This document shows, piece by piece, positions 45,559-53,709 of a DNA stretch of 64,000 bases (position 1 is the stretch's first letter; every line of letters begins with the position of its first letter). This stretch comes from Algoriphagus kandeliae (GTDB lineage Bacteria > Bacteroidota > Bacteroidia > Cytophagales > Cyclobacteriaceae): contig NZ_SPSB01000001.1 in the NCBI RefSeq assembly GCF_004571135.1, positions 744,001 to 808,000 on the forward strand. Direction: 5' to 3'. The position numbers and the translations under genes are program-made. Under the pieces are notes generated by a model. It searched no databases. It was not told where the DNA came from and saw only the letters and a list, made by a program, of their open reading frames with translations.

Positions 45559-46196
45559 TTCTTTTTCTTATCAATTCCCATATTTACTCGTAAGGCATCC
45601 AATGCTCGATAAATCAATTTTCTGGCTGATTTAACCTCCGAAAATTCCATTATCTCAGCAATGTCTTTGTATGAAAGCCCATCTTCATAGAGAAGCAAAA
45701 TAGCTTGCCGTTGTCTTGAGGAAAGTTTCTTAATAGCTATGTTTAGATTTATTAGCTGTTCTTGCTTCTCTTCCGAATCTATTATTGAATTTTCAATTGA
45801 AATTTCAATAGGGAAATTCGCTTCCAATTCATCTGAGCTAATCATAATCTTATTTTTATCCTTCTTAATTAATTTGATTAATTCATATTGAAGGCTTTTG
45901 AATAAATAAGCTTTAATTGAAGCAACTGGTGAAAGTGAACCCCGTTTGCCTCGAAGGTAAATGAACAGATTTTGAATAGCGTCTTGAACCATTTCCTCAC
46001 CTACCTGAAATTGGCAACCATACTTAAATAATTGAGGCGTGTAAATTCGAAAAAGGTAATTAAAAGCCATTTCATCAGATGCATTAAAAGCAAGCCAGAT
46101 TTCTGAGTCACTTTTCGACTCAAAAATCTTAATAATCTCTTGGTGCCGATGTACGACTTCCAATTTGGAATAGTTTGGGTAGGGTTTATTGTTCAT
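45555..46196 (-). CDS. ECF RNA polymerase sigma factor, FecI-like
   Basis: This 213-residue ECF sigma factor shows region 2 (DEMAFNYLFRIYTPQLFKYG, VQDAIQNLFIYL) and region 4 with a helix-turn-helix (LSSRQRQAILLLYEDGLSYKDIAEIMEFS). The Bacteroidota-specific sigma/FecR/SusC/SusD order means that glycan binding at SusC releases it to activate susCD. It is longer at the N-terminus than typical family members by about 30 residues (MNNKPYPNYSKLEVVHRHQ). It is divergent from a Crp-type gene across a 250-bp gap. Confidence 0.95.
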   Translation of the reverse strand: MNNKPYPNYSKLEVVHRHQEIIKIFESKSDSEIWLAFNASDEMAFNYLFRIYTPQLFKYGCQFQVGEEMVQDAIQNLFIYLRGKRGSLSPVASIKAYLFKSLQYELIKLIKKDKNKIMISSDELEANFPIEISIENSIIDSEEKQEQLINLNIAIKKLSSRQRQAILLLYEDGLSYKDIAEIMEFSEVKSARKLIYRALDALRVNMGIDKKKK

Positions 46197-46449
46197 GCTG
46201 AGGGTAGCTATGCCTCTTTAGTAGTAAGAGAAAGAAGTTATTCAAATGACCCCATGTTTTTAAAAAAAAATTAAAATTTTATCCTTTTGCCATACAGGAT
46301 ATATGGATAAATCTGGAAAACGCAATAAAAATAAAGTATTAAGCAAGTTTTAGATCAATAAACAAAAGCATACTTACTCCATTGATTATTATCAATCTGA
46401 TGATTTCTTCTTATAATTAAGACTAAAATCAACCAACAGCAGCCTGATT

Positions 46450-47034
46450 TTGGAAACTTCCTTCATTGAATTTTTTGAAAAATTTAGCCAACTCAATTTG
46501 AGTGATATGGTTGATCTTTACAAAATTTCCACTATCAAGTCCTACAAAGCGGGTGAAAAAATAGCTCATGAAGGAGATTGTTTTGATTATGCTTTAGCTA
46601 TTCTAAAGGGGGTAATTAGAACTTATGTTCAGCAAAGTAATGGTGAGGAACGAACAGTCAGGATTGCAATGGAAAAGGATTTTACAGCATGTGCTAACTG
46701 CTTATTGAATAATGGGAAATCCTTTGAATATTTGGAAGCAGTTGAGGATTCATTAGTAATTCAGGTGAATACAAAAAAATTTAAAGAGCTTGCACAAAAT
46801 AATATTCGACTCCTACGATTTTGGAATGATAATATTTGCAAGGCATTAAATGAGGCGGTACATAGAATAATGTTTTTCCAAGTGCTCACACCAGAAGAAA
46901 GGTATCATGCATTAATGGATGAAAGTCCTCAATTAATTTTAAGGGTACCGCAAAAATATTTGGCTTCCTACATCGGGATAACTACCGTATCACTTTCTCG
47001 AATAAAAAGTAGAAAACCAAAAGACTTGAATTAA
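46450..47034 (+). CDS. Crp/Fnr family transcriptional regulator
   Basis: This 194-residue protein has a cyclic-nucleotide-binding-like domain (TIKSYKAGEKIAHEGD, AILKGVIRTYVQ, FTACANCLLNNGKSFEYLEAVED) and a short C-terminal winged helix (PQKYLASYIGITTVSLSRIKSR). It uses a TTG start; the first ATG is 19 codons on and would remove the start of the sensing domain. No four-Cys Fe-S cluster is evident. This Bacteroidota subfamily usually has no known ligand. It stands alone, divergent from the sigma factor, and its targets are unknown. Confidence 0.9.
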   Translation: METSFIEFFEKFSQLNLSDMVDLYKISTIKSYKAGEKIAHEGDCFDYALAILKGVIRTYVQQSNGEERTVRIAMEKDFTACANCLLNNGKSFEYLEAVEDSLVIQVNTKKFKELAQNNIRLLRFWNDNICKALNEAVHRIMFFQVLTPEERYHALMDESPQLILRVPQKYLASYIGITTVSLSRIKSRKPKDLN

Positions 47035-47114
47035 TTAACAAATGTTATTTCGAATTGCTTTGAAAAACAAGATTTTTATAAGGTAATTTTTGTTTTAACC
47101 ATACCCAAAGCACT

Positions 47115-47246
47115 ATGAAACTAATTTCAAGATTAGCCAACGGAGAACATCCAGCTTGGTTTATGAAGGTTTTAATTCCATGTAAATGCATTGCTTTCAT
47201 GGCTTTTTTCCCAGCAATATATTTTATAGGGAAGCTATTTATTTGA
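47115..47246 (+). CDS. Small 43-residue membrane peptide
   Basis: The frame MKLISRLANGEHPAWFMK continues with a hydrophobic segment (CIAFMAFFPAIYFIGKLFI) to a TGA at 47244-47246. A cysteine pair (PCKC) precedes the helix. A perfect 12-bp terminator begins 14 nt after the stop, which supports a real short transcript. There is no clear Shine-Dalgarno sequence, as is usual in this phylum. I do not recognise it. A single inner-membrane helix with a short basic N-terminus is predicted. Confidence 0.5.
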   Translation: MKLISRLANGEHPAWFMKVLIPCKCIAFMAFFPAIYFIGKLFI

Positions 47247-47259
47247 CAATTTTAAAATC

Positions 47260-47294
47260 AGCTCTTCAAATCATCATTATTTGAAGAGCTTTTT
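47260..47294 (+). terminator. Intrinsic terminator after the small membrane peptide
   Basis: AGCTCTTCAAAT (47260-47271) and ATTTGAAGAGCT (47279-47290) pair perfectly around a 7-nt loop (CATCATT), followed by TTTT and T-rich sequence. Confidence 0.9.
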
Positions 47295-47469
47295 CATTTT
47301 AATAATCCTTTACAGTTCAATTTTATTGAACCTTTAGGATTTTTTTGTTTTTGAGAAACCTACTTTACCTCTGCTGCTTACCGTTTTTACCAGGAAAATC
47401 AATGAAAAATTTTCGATGAACTGATTATTTTTCTATCCTGTTCTTTCAAAAAGCAATTCTAGGATGAAG

Positions 47470-47499
47470 TTGTAAATCCTATCAATTGAAGTAATTTTG
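47470..47499 (+). promoter_or_regulatory. Bacteroidota-type promoter of glnS
   Basis: TTG at 47470-47472 and TAATTTTG at 47492-47499 are separated by 19 nt, an exact match to the TTG-N19-TAnnTTTG pattern. The -7 box ends 18 nt before the ATG at 47518, which implies a very short leader. Confidence 0.7.
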
Positions 47500-47517
47500 C
47501 TTTTCAATTTTTCAAAA

Positions 47518-49557
47518 ATGAAAGAATCAGCAGCATCACTCAATTTCATTGAACATATTATCGAAGAAGACCTTGCCAATGGATTTCCGCAAGAAAAGCT
47601 TCGTTTTAGATTTCCTCCTGAGCCAAATGGATATTTGCACATTGGCCATGCGGCCTCCATCTGTTTGAATTTTGGATTGGGAGAAAAATACAACGCTCCT
47701 GTAAATCTTCGATTTGACGATACCAATCCTGCCAAAGAAGAGCAGGAATATGTAGACGCGATTAAGCGAGATATTGCTTGGTTAGGCTTTAAATGGGCCA
47801 ATGAGTGCTATTCTTCTGATTATTTTCAGCAATTGTATGACTGGGCTGTTCAATTAATTAAAGAAGACAAGGCTTATGTTGACCAACAATCTTCAGAAGA
47901 AATAGCTGCCCAAAAAGGAACTCCAACCTCAGAAGGAACACCTAGCCCTTTTCGGAATAGACCAATAGCTGAAAGTTTGGATTTGTTTGAGCGGATGAAA
48001 AATGGGGAGTTTCCGGCAGGATCCTATTTACTCCGTGCGAAAATAAATATGGCTTCCCCTAACATGCATATGCGGGATCCGATTTTATACCGTATAGTAA
48101 ATGCAGCCCACCACCGCACAGGTACAAATTGGTGCATTTATCCCATGTATGATTGGGCTCATGGTCAATCTGATTACATCGAGCAAGTTTCACACTCCTT
48201 GTGTACGCTAGAATTTAAATCTCACCGTGAATTGTACGATTGGTACTTGGATCAGATTTATGATTCAAGTTTGCTAAGGCCTAAGCAACGAGAATTTGCT
48301 CGTCGGAATCTGAGCTTTACGGTAATGAGTAAGCGGAAATTGCTCGAATTAGTGCAGAAAAAGATTGTGGCTGGATGGGATGATCCACGGATGCCTACTA
48401 TTTCTGGATTAAGAAGAAGAGGCTATACCCCAGAATCCATCCGAAAATTCAGCGATGTTTCTGGTATTTCGAAAAGGGATAATGTGACAGACGTATCGCT
48501 TCTTGAGTTTTGTATCCGTGAAGATCTTAACAAAAGAGCTACCCGTGTGATGGCGGTTTTAGATCCTGTGAAATTGGTAATCACCAATTATCCAGAGGGA
48601 AAAACAGAGATGTTATCCATGGAAAACAATCCTGAAGATCCAAATTCTGGAACTCACGAAGTGCCATTCTCTCGAGAATTATACATTGAGCGAGAAGACT
48701 TCAAGGAAGATGGAGGTAAGAAATTCTTTAGACTATCTCTAGGAAATGAAGTTCGTCTGAAAAGTGCTTATATCATCAAAGCTGAGTCAGTTGTTAAGGA
48801 CAAGGATGGAAATATTTTGGAAATCCATTGTATTTATGATCCTGAATCTCGATCCGGAAGCGGTACTGAGGCAAGTATGCGAAAAGTAAAAGGCACCCTA
48901 CATTGGGTATCTATTGAGCATGCTATTAAAGCGGAAGTAAGAGAATATGACAGATTATTTTTAGATGAAGCTCCAGATTCTCATGAAGACAAAAACTTCT
49001 TGGATTTTGTGAATCCAGAGTCCTTGAGAGTGATTAAAGAAGCATATCTGGAACCCTACCTTTCAAATGCAACTTTGGATGATAAATACCAATTTCAGCG
49101 CTTAGGCTATTTTACTTTAGACTTAGATTCTAAAAATGACCGGTTGATTTTCAACAAAACCGTTGGCCTTAAGGATACTTGGGCTAAACAAAATCAACAA
49201 GTAGCGCCTCAAGCTCAAAAAGCTGCTCCAGCCCCATCGAATCAAGGGAAACGAAAAGCGTTGAATGAGATTCAACAAATCAGTAAAAAGCTGACCAATT
49301 TCTCTGGAGAAAAACTAGAAAGTGCTAAATCTTCGATTTTGGAATTAGCTGGAGAAGTATCCTACGATGAATTGGAACCTTTATTTAATACTGCTGCTAA
49401 AAAGGTGGGAACAAGAATCGGCGTTATGCTTACTTTGGGTGTTCTACTGAAAAAGGGACAAGCAAGAAATGAAGCAATTAATGGCTTTATTGAAGCTGCC
49501 TTGGCAGATGATAATGAAGTGTTAAAGGAAGAGGCTGAGAAAGTAAATAGCCTCTGA
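47518..49557 (+). CDS. glnS: Glutaminyl-tRNA synthetase with a C-terminal extension
   Basis: I start at the ATG at 47518 (MKESAASLNF, 679 aa). The class I synthetase core has PPEPNGYLHIGHAAS (HIGH at 41-44), RFDDTNPAKE, and the KMSKS-like VMSKR at 269-273, followed by the GlnRS anticodon-binding beta-barrels (about 340-555). After a linker rich in Ala, Pro and Gln, residues 575-679 form an extra helical domain (NEIQQISKKLTNFSGEKLESA, AKKVGTRIGVMLTLGVLLKKG). Some bacterial GlnRS carry a YqeY-like C-terminal domain that helps tRNA binding; this extension is shorter and I cannot assign it. The enzyme charges tRNA-Gln directly. Confidence 0.97.
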   Translation: MKESAASLNFIEHIIEEDLANGFPQEKLRFRFPPEPNGYLHIGHAASICLNFGLGEKYNAPVNLRFDDTNPAKEEQEYVDAIKRDIAWLGFKWANECYSSDYFQQLYDWAVQLIKEDKAYVDQQSSEEIAAQKGTPTSEGTPSPFRNRPIAESLDLFERMKNGEFPAGSYLLRAKINMASPNMHMRDPILYRIVNAAHHRTGTNWCIYPMYDWAHGQSDYIEQVSHSLCTLEFKSHRELYDWYLDQIYDSSLLRPKQREFARRNLSFTVMSKRKLLELVQKKIVAGWDDPRMPTISGLRRRGYTPESIRKFSDVSGISKRDNVTDVSLLEFCIREDLNKRATRVMAVLDPVKLVITNYPEGKTEMLSMENNPEDPNSGTHEVPFSRELYIEREDFKEDGGKKFFRLSLGNEVRLKSAYIIKAESVVKDKDGNILEIHCIYDPESRSGSGTEASMRKVKGTLHWVSIEHAIKAEVREYDRLFLDEAPDSHEDKNFLDFVNPESLRVIKEAYLEPYLSNATLDDKYQFQRLGYFTLDLDSKNDRLIFNKTVGLKDTWAKQNQQVAPQAQKAAPAPSNQGKRKALNEIQQISKKLTNFSGEKLESAKSSILELAGEVSYDELEPLFNTAAKKVGTRIGVMLTLGVLLKKGQARNEAINGFIEAALADDNEVLKEEAEKVNSL

Positions 49558-49579
49558 GTTTAAGGATAAATATAAAAAA

Positions 49580-49608
49580 GAAAGCCACTGAGATGATCAG
49601 TGGCTTTC
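49580..49608. terminator. Bidirectional terminator between glnS and the Mo-hydroxylase
   Basis: GAAAGCCACTGA and TCAGTGGCTTTC pair perfectly over 12 bp around GATGA. It lies 22 nt after the glnS stop and 5 nt from the end of the convergent large-subunit gene. Confidence 0.88.
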
Positions 49609-49613
49609 ACGTT

Positions 49614-51776
49614 TTAGGATCTTCTTATTTCAAGTTTGATGTCTGAAAACTCCTTCTGCTCTATGAAAGGCTGACTTCGAAGCCTTCTTCCTGTCGCAGC
49701 GAAAATTGCATTAGCAATAGCGCCACCGGTTGGCGGAAGCGCAGGTTCTCCCAAACCTGTAGGATCATAGCCTGAATCAATGAAATGTGTGTCAATTTCA
49801 GGAACTTCCTTCAAGCGAATCAATCTGTAGGAATCATAATTCCGTTGCTTAGGCACACCATTTTCAAAGGTCAAATTAGTGTACATGGCATGACCCATAC
49901 CATCGACAATTCCACCTCTTACTTGGTGATTGGCACCAGTTGGATTGACTACCATTCCACAGTCTGTTACAGCCGTGATTTTCTTCAAAGTTGGAGTCCC
50001 CCCTTGCATTTCGATATCTGCAACTTGAGCTACATAAGAACGGTGGGAGAAATAAACACTAAAGCCTTGTTTGATATTTGGATTTTTACCCCAATTACCC
50101 TTTTCAGCAGCAGTTTTAACAACTCCAATCATCCGATCGACATCATAGCCAAGCTGCCCAACAGGATTGTTTTTAGCTCGATCTAACAATTCTAATCTAA
50201 AAGCCACTGGATCTTTACCTGCTTCTAAAGCCACCTCATCAAGGAAGCTTTGCTCTGCATATGCCAAGAAATTAGTGATTGGAGCTCTCCAAGCATTCGT
50301 GGTAATACTTGATTCATAATTGACTGTTTCAATCAAAAGATTATCAACAGCACCGGATGGGAAATTGTGCTCTCGTGTAGTATTTCCGGCATTCATACCT
50401 ACTCCACGAAGCTTATAACCAATCATTCTACCATTTTCATCCAAAGCTGCTTCAAATCGATAACGAACAGCCGGTCGGTAAGCACCGCCAGTCAATTCAT
50501 CTTCCCTACTCCAAGTTACCTTAACTGGTGCATTGATTGCTTTTGAAATATGAACAGCTTCTTCCACATAATCAGCGCGAAGCCTTCTACCGAATCCACC
50601 ACCCAAACGAGTGATTTCTACAGTAACATTTTCTGCAGGAATTCCCAGTATGGAAGCTGCAGTTTGTCTAGCTCGATCAGGAGTCTGAGTTGGTCCGATC
50701 AATTCACAACGGTCTCCTTGTACATGGGCAAAGAAATTTTCGGGCTCCATAGGTGAATGAGCCAAGAAAGGACATTGATATTCAGCTGAAACGATCTTAG
50801 AGGCCTTTTGAAATGCAGATTTTATATCTCCGTCTTGCCGTTTCACTTCGGATTTTCCATTGGCCATAAGCTCTTGGAAAATTCTATCATGGTCTGCAGA
50901 GCTTTCAACAGTGCTTTCAGCTTCATATTCGATTTTTAAAAGCTTTTTAGCTTTCATCAATGGCCAAGTAGAATTTCCAACTACAGCGACTGAATTTCCA
51001 AACTGAACAACATCACTGACTCCTGAAACAGCCCGAGCTGCACCATCATCAATGGATTTGATTTTCATTCCGAAAGGAGCTCGTTGCACCATGGCATGCA
51101 TCATTCCCTCTCGATAAAAGTCAAGCCCAAATAGTGGCTTTCCAGTATAAATTTCATCAGCATCCACATTCTTTACTGGAGTACCAATGATTTTAAAGTC
51201 CTTTTTATCCTTAAGTTGAACATCTTCTGGAGCCTCCATTTGCGCAGCTTCAGCTACAAATTCTCCAAAATGTCCGGACTTTCCGGAACCTTTATGGGAG
51301 ATGATTCCATTTTCAACTGTAATTTCTACTGCTGGAACATTCCACATTTTAGCAGCAGCTGCTACCAAGACATATTTGGCAGTAGCACCTGCTTTTCGAA
51401 GTCTTTCCCAGCTATGAGGCATTGCTCCTGATCCACCTGTCAATTGACGGTCGTATTTTTCTGTATCCAAATTGGCTTGAATAACACGCACCTTTTCCCA
51501 GTCAGCATCTAATTCTTCTGCTACGACCATCGGGAAAGAGGTTTTAATATTTTGCCCTAATTCTGGATTAGGAGAATAAATCACGACATCTCCACTTGGG
51601 GAAATGGACAAGTAGGCATTAAAGGGCTTTGCTTGGGCAAGTACTTCTTCGGTACTCAACACTTCAACTTTTGGCGAGTCGCAACTAAACCAGTTGAATC
51701 CGATGAACAATCCACCAGCTGTGGTGCCGGCTATCTTGAGGAAATCTCTTCTACTTTCTCTGGTGATAGTTTTCAT
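49614..51776 (-). CDS. Molybdenum hydroxylase large subunit, IorB/aldehyde-oxidase type
   Basis: This 720-residue protein begins with a Tat signal (ESRRDFLKIAGTTAGG) and continues as a xanthine-dehydrogenase-family Mo-binding subunit in the two-repeat layout of isoquinoline 1-oxidoreductase beta. Cofactor contacts include TRLGGGFGRRL and the active-site Glu segment GLGEPALPPTGGAIANAI. The cofactor must be inserted in the cytoplasm before folded export, which agrees with the XdhC and MocA genes at 33.6-35.3 kb. It oxidises an aldehyde or N-heterocycle in the periplasm; the substrate cannot be predicted. It lies 2 bp after the Fe-S subunit gene. Confidence 0.93.
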   Translation of the reverse strand: MKTITRESRRDFLKIAGTTAGGLFIGFNWFSCDSPKVEVLSTEEVLAQAKPFNAYLSISPSGDVVIYSPNPELGQNIKTSFPMVVAEELDADWEKVRVIQANLDTEKYDRQLTGGSGAMPHSWERLRKAGATAKYVLVAAAAKMWNVPAVEITVENGIISHKGSGKSGHFGEFVAEAAQMEAPEDVQLKDKKDFKIIGTPVKNVDADEIYTGKPLFGLDFYREGMMHAMVQRAPFGMKIKSIDDGAARAVSGVSDVVQFGNSVAVVGNSTWPLMKAKKLLKIEYEAESTVESSADHDRIFQELMANGKSEVKRQDGDIKSAFQKASKIVSAEYQCPFLAHSPMEPENFFAHVQGDRCELIGPTQTPDRARQTAASILGIPAENVTVEITRLGGGFGRRLRADYVEEAVHISKAINAPVKVTWSREDELTGGAYRPAVRYRFEAALDENGRMIGYKLRGVGMNAGNTTREHNFPSGAVDNLLIETVNYESSITTNAWRAPITNFLAYAEQSFLDEVALEAGKDPVAFRLELLDRAKNNPVGQLGYDVDRMIGVVKTAAEKGNWGKNPNIKQGFSVYFSHRSYVAQVADIEMQGGTPTLKKITAVTDCGMVVNPTGANHQVRGGIVDGMGHAMYTNLTFENGVPKQRNYDSYRLIRLKEVPEIDTHFIDSGYDPTGLGEPALPPTGGAIANAIFAATGRRLRSQPFIEQKEFSDIKLEIRRS

Positions 51777-51778
51777 AA

Positions 51779-52237
51779 TTACTTGTTTTTAGCAGCTAAA
51801 GCCACAGCTTCCCGAATTTTGTGATAAGTACCGCAACGACAAATATTCCTATTCATAGCATTGTCTATTTCTTCCATGCTCGGATTAGGATTTTGCTTCA
51901 AAAAGGCAGCCGCTTGCATGATTTGGCCACCTTGACAATAGCCACACTGGGCAACGTCGACTTCCTTCCAGGCTTGCTGCACGGGATGATCGCCGTTTTC
52001 TGAAAGTCCTTCAATGGTGGTGACTTCTGAATTACCTACACTGGAGATTGGAGTTACGCAAGAAAAAGTTGGGTTTCCGTTGATATGGACCGTACATGCA
52101 CCGCACTGAGCGATTCCGCATGAAAATTTGGTTCCAACCAAACCCAAATGATCTCGAAGAACCCATAGTAAAGGAGTATCATCCTCGACCTCTACTTGGA
52201 AACTCTTTCCGTTTACTTTAAGATTGAAACTAGCCAT
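51779..52237 (-). CDS. [2Fe-2S] subunit of the molybdenum hydroxylase, IorA type
   Basis: This 152-residue protein has the two cluster motifs of the family: a plant-ferredoxin-type site (CGIAQCGACTV with a later Cys) and the helical domain site (QCGYCQGGQIM and NRNICRCGTY). It carries electrons from the Mo centre of the large subunit to an external acceptor, often a cytochrome. It has no signal peptide, so it is presumably exported by riding on the Tat-targeted large subunit. No FAD subunit is present, as in other IorAB enzymes. Confidence 0.95.
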   Translation of the reverse strand: MASFNLKVNGKSFQVEVEDDTPLLWVLRDHLGLVGTKFSCGIAQCGACTVHINGNPTFSCVTPISSVGNSEVTTIEGLSENGDHPVQQAWKEVDVAQCGYCQGGQIMQAAAFLKQNPNPSMEEIDNAMNRNICRCGTYHKIREAVALAAKNK

Positions 52238-52290
52238 GGTTATTTTTTTTAGGTAAGTTACAAAAAATCAAGCCTATGAAAATGCCATTG

Positions 52291-52332
52291 GTGGAATTCT
52301 AAAATGAAATTTCTATGAAATTCAGATTCCAC
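52291..52332. promoter_or_regulatory. Interrupted palindrome in a divergent promoter region
   Basis: GTGGAAT (52291-52297) and ATTCCAC (52326-52332) are reverse complements 28 bp apart, and the intervening sequence holds GAAATTTC, itself a palindrome. The element lies between the divergent Mo-hydroxylase and MBL-hydrolase genes. It could be an operator; AT-rich context lowers the weight. Confidence 0.3.
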
Positions 52333-52446
52333 TTAGCGAAACTTTCCTTTTTCCATTCAAAAAAATAAACCTTCTGGATTTATTTTCGAATAAAATTGTT
52401 TGACTTGAAAATCCTAAAACTACACTTCTCAAAACAGTTCCCTTAA

Positions 52447-53562
52447 GTGATTCGAAACCTTCTATTTATTCCTTTGGGCTTGATTGTTTTTCTGGTATTA
52501 TCCATAGGATTGTTTGTCAATATAAGTCCTCAATTTGGAAGCAACCCAAGTAAAGAAAAGCAAGCAGTCTTTAAGAAACTCCCTCATTATTCTGATGGTA
52601 AGTTTCAAAACCTGATTCCAACGGAAATGAGTATGGATTTCGGCAAAAGTCTCCGGCTCCTACCAGAATTTTTCAAAGATGATCCAAGCCGCCAACCGGA
52701 TTTTGAATTACCCATTAAAAAAGTGGATTCTCTCGAATTGGTAAAATCGCCCGTCAATAAATTGATTTGGTTTGGGCATTCAGCTTTTTTATTGCAATTG
52801 GATGGGAAAAATATTTTGCTTGACCCCATGTTTGGAGATGTTCCTGCTCCTCATCCTTGGTTAGGGAATGAGCGCTTTTTTGATGAATTACCCATTGAAA
52901 TTGAGCAGCTACCCACCATCGATATGGTCCTATTTTCCCATGACCATTATGATCATTTGGATTATGAATCCGTCATTCGGTTAAAGTCAAAAACAAAAAG
53001 GTTTTTCGTACCTCTCGGTGTAGGATCTCATTTAGAATCTTGGGGAATTCCATCCGAAAATATTCAGGAAATGGACTGGTGGGATGAAACCAATTTTGAA
53101 AACATTCAATTGGCATTTGCACCAAGCAGACATTTTTCGGGAAGAGGACTGACCAATCGTTTTAGCACTTTGTGGGGTTCATGGGTGATAAAAGGAGAAA
53201 ATGAAAATATTTACTTCAGTGGTGATGGAGGATATGGACCTCACTTTAAAGAAATTGGGGAAAAATACGGGCCATTTAATTTAGCATTACTTGAATGTGG
53301 CCAATACAATGAGAACTGGAAAGAGATTCATATGATGCCTGAGGAAACTGCTCAGGCGGGTGTAGATATAGGCGCCGAACAAATCATGCCCATTCATTGG
53401 GGAGCTTTCCGATTGGCTATGCATAGCTGGACCGAGCCGGTTGATCGATTATTAATAAAAGCAGATGAATTGGGAGTCAAAGTCCAAACCCCTTTGATTG
53501 GTGAATTTTTTGATATCCAAGGAGAAAAACTTTATGATCAAAAATGGTGGATTAAGCCCTGA
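52447..53562 (+). CDS. MBL-fold metallohydrolase, NAPE-PLD/UlaG-like
   Basis: This 371-residue protein uses a GTG start and begins with a membrane anchor (NLLFIPLGLIVFLVLSIGLFV). The metallo-beta-lactamase core has WFGHSAFLLQLDGKNILLDPMF, the metal motif H165-x-H167-x-D169-H170, then SGDGGYGPHF and PIHWGAF. It resembles N-acyl-phosphatidylethanolamine phospholipase D-like hydrolases. The catalytic domain would face the periplasm. No neighbour gives the substrate. Confidence 0.88.
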   Translation: MIRNLLFIPLGLIVFLVLSIGLFVNISPQFGSNPSKEKQAVFKKLPHYSDGKFQNLIPTEMSMDFGKSLRLLPEFFKDDPSRQPDFELPIKKVDSLELVKSPVNKLIWFGHSAFLLQLDGKNILLDPMFGDVPAPHPWLGNERFFDELPIEIEQLPTIDMVLFSHDHYDHLDYESVIRLKSKTKRFFVPLGVGSHLESWGIPSENIQEMDWWDETNFENIQLAFAPSRHFSGRGLTNRFSTLWGSWVIKGENENIYFSGDGGYGPHFKEIGEKYGPFNLALLECGQYNENWKEIHMMPEETAQAGVDIGAEQIMPIHWGAFRLAMHSWTEPVDRLLIKADELGVKVQTPLIGEFFDIQGEKLYDQKWWIKP

Positions 53563-53709
53563 ATACGATTCTTTTCTAAATTTAATCAGGATTACCAATT
53601 CGATTTTATTCGAAAGAGAAAGGTAAAAATGGGATTTACGGATGCGCTATTTCTAAGCATTTTTTATAATTTGAACACTCAATCAAATAATTAAAAACCT
53701 ACATAACCT

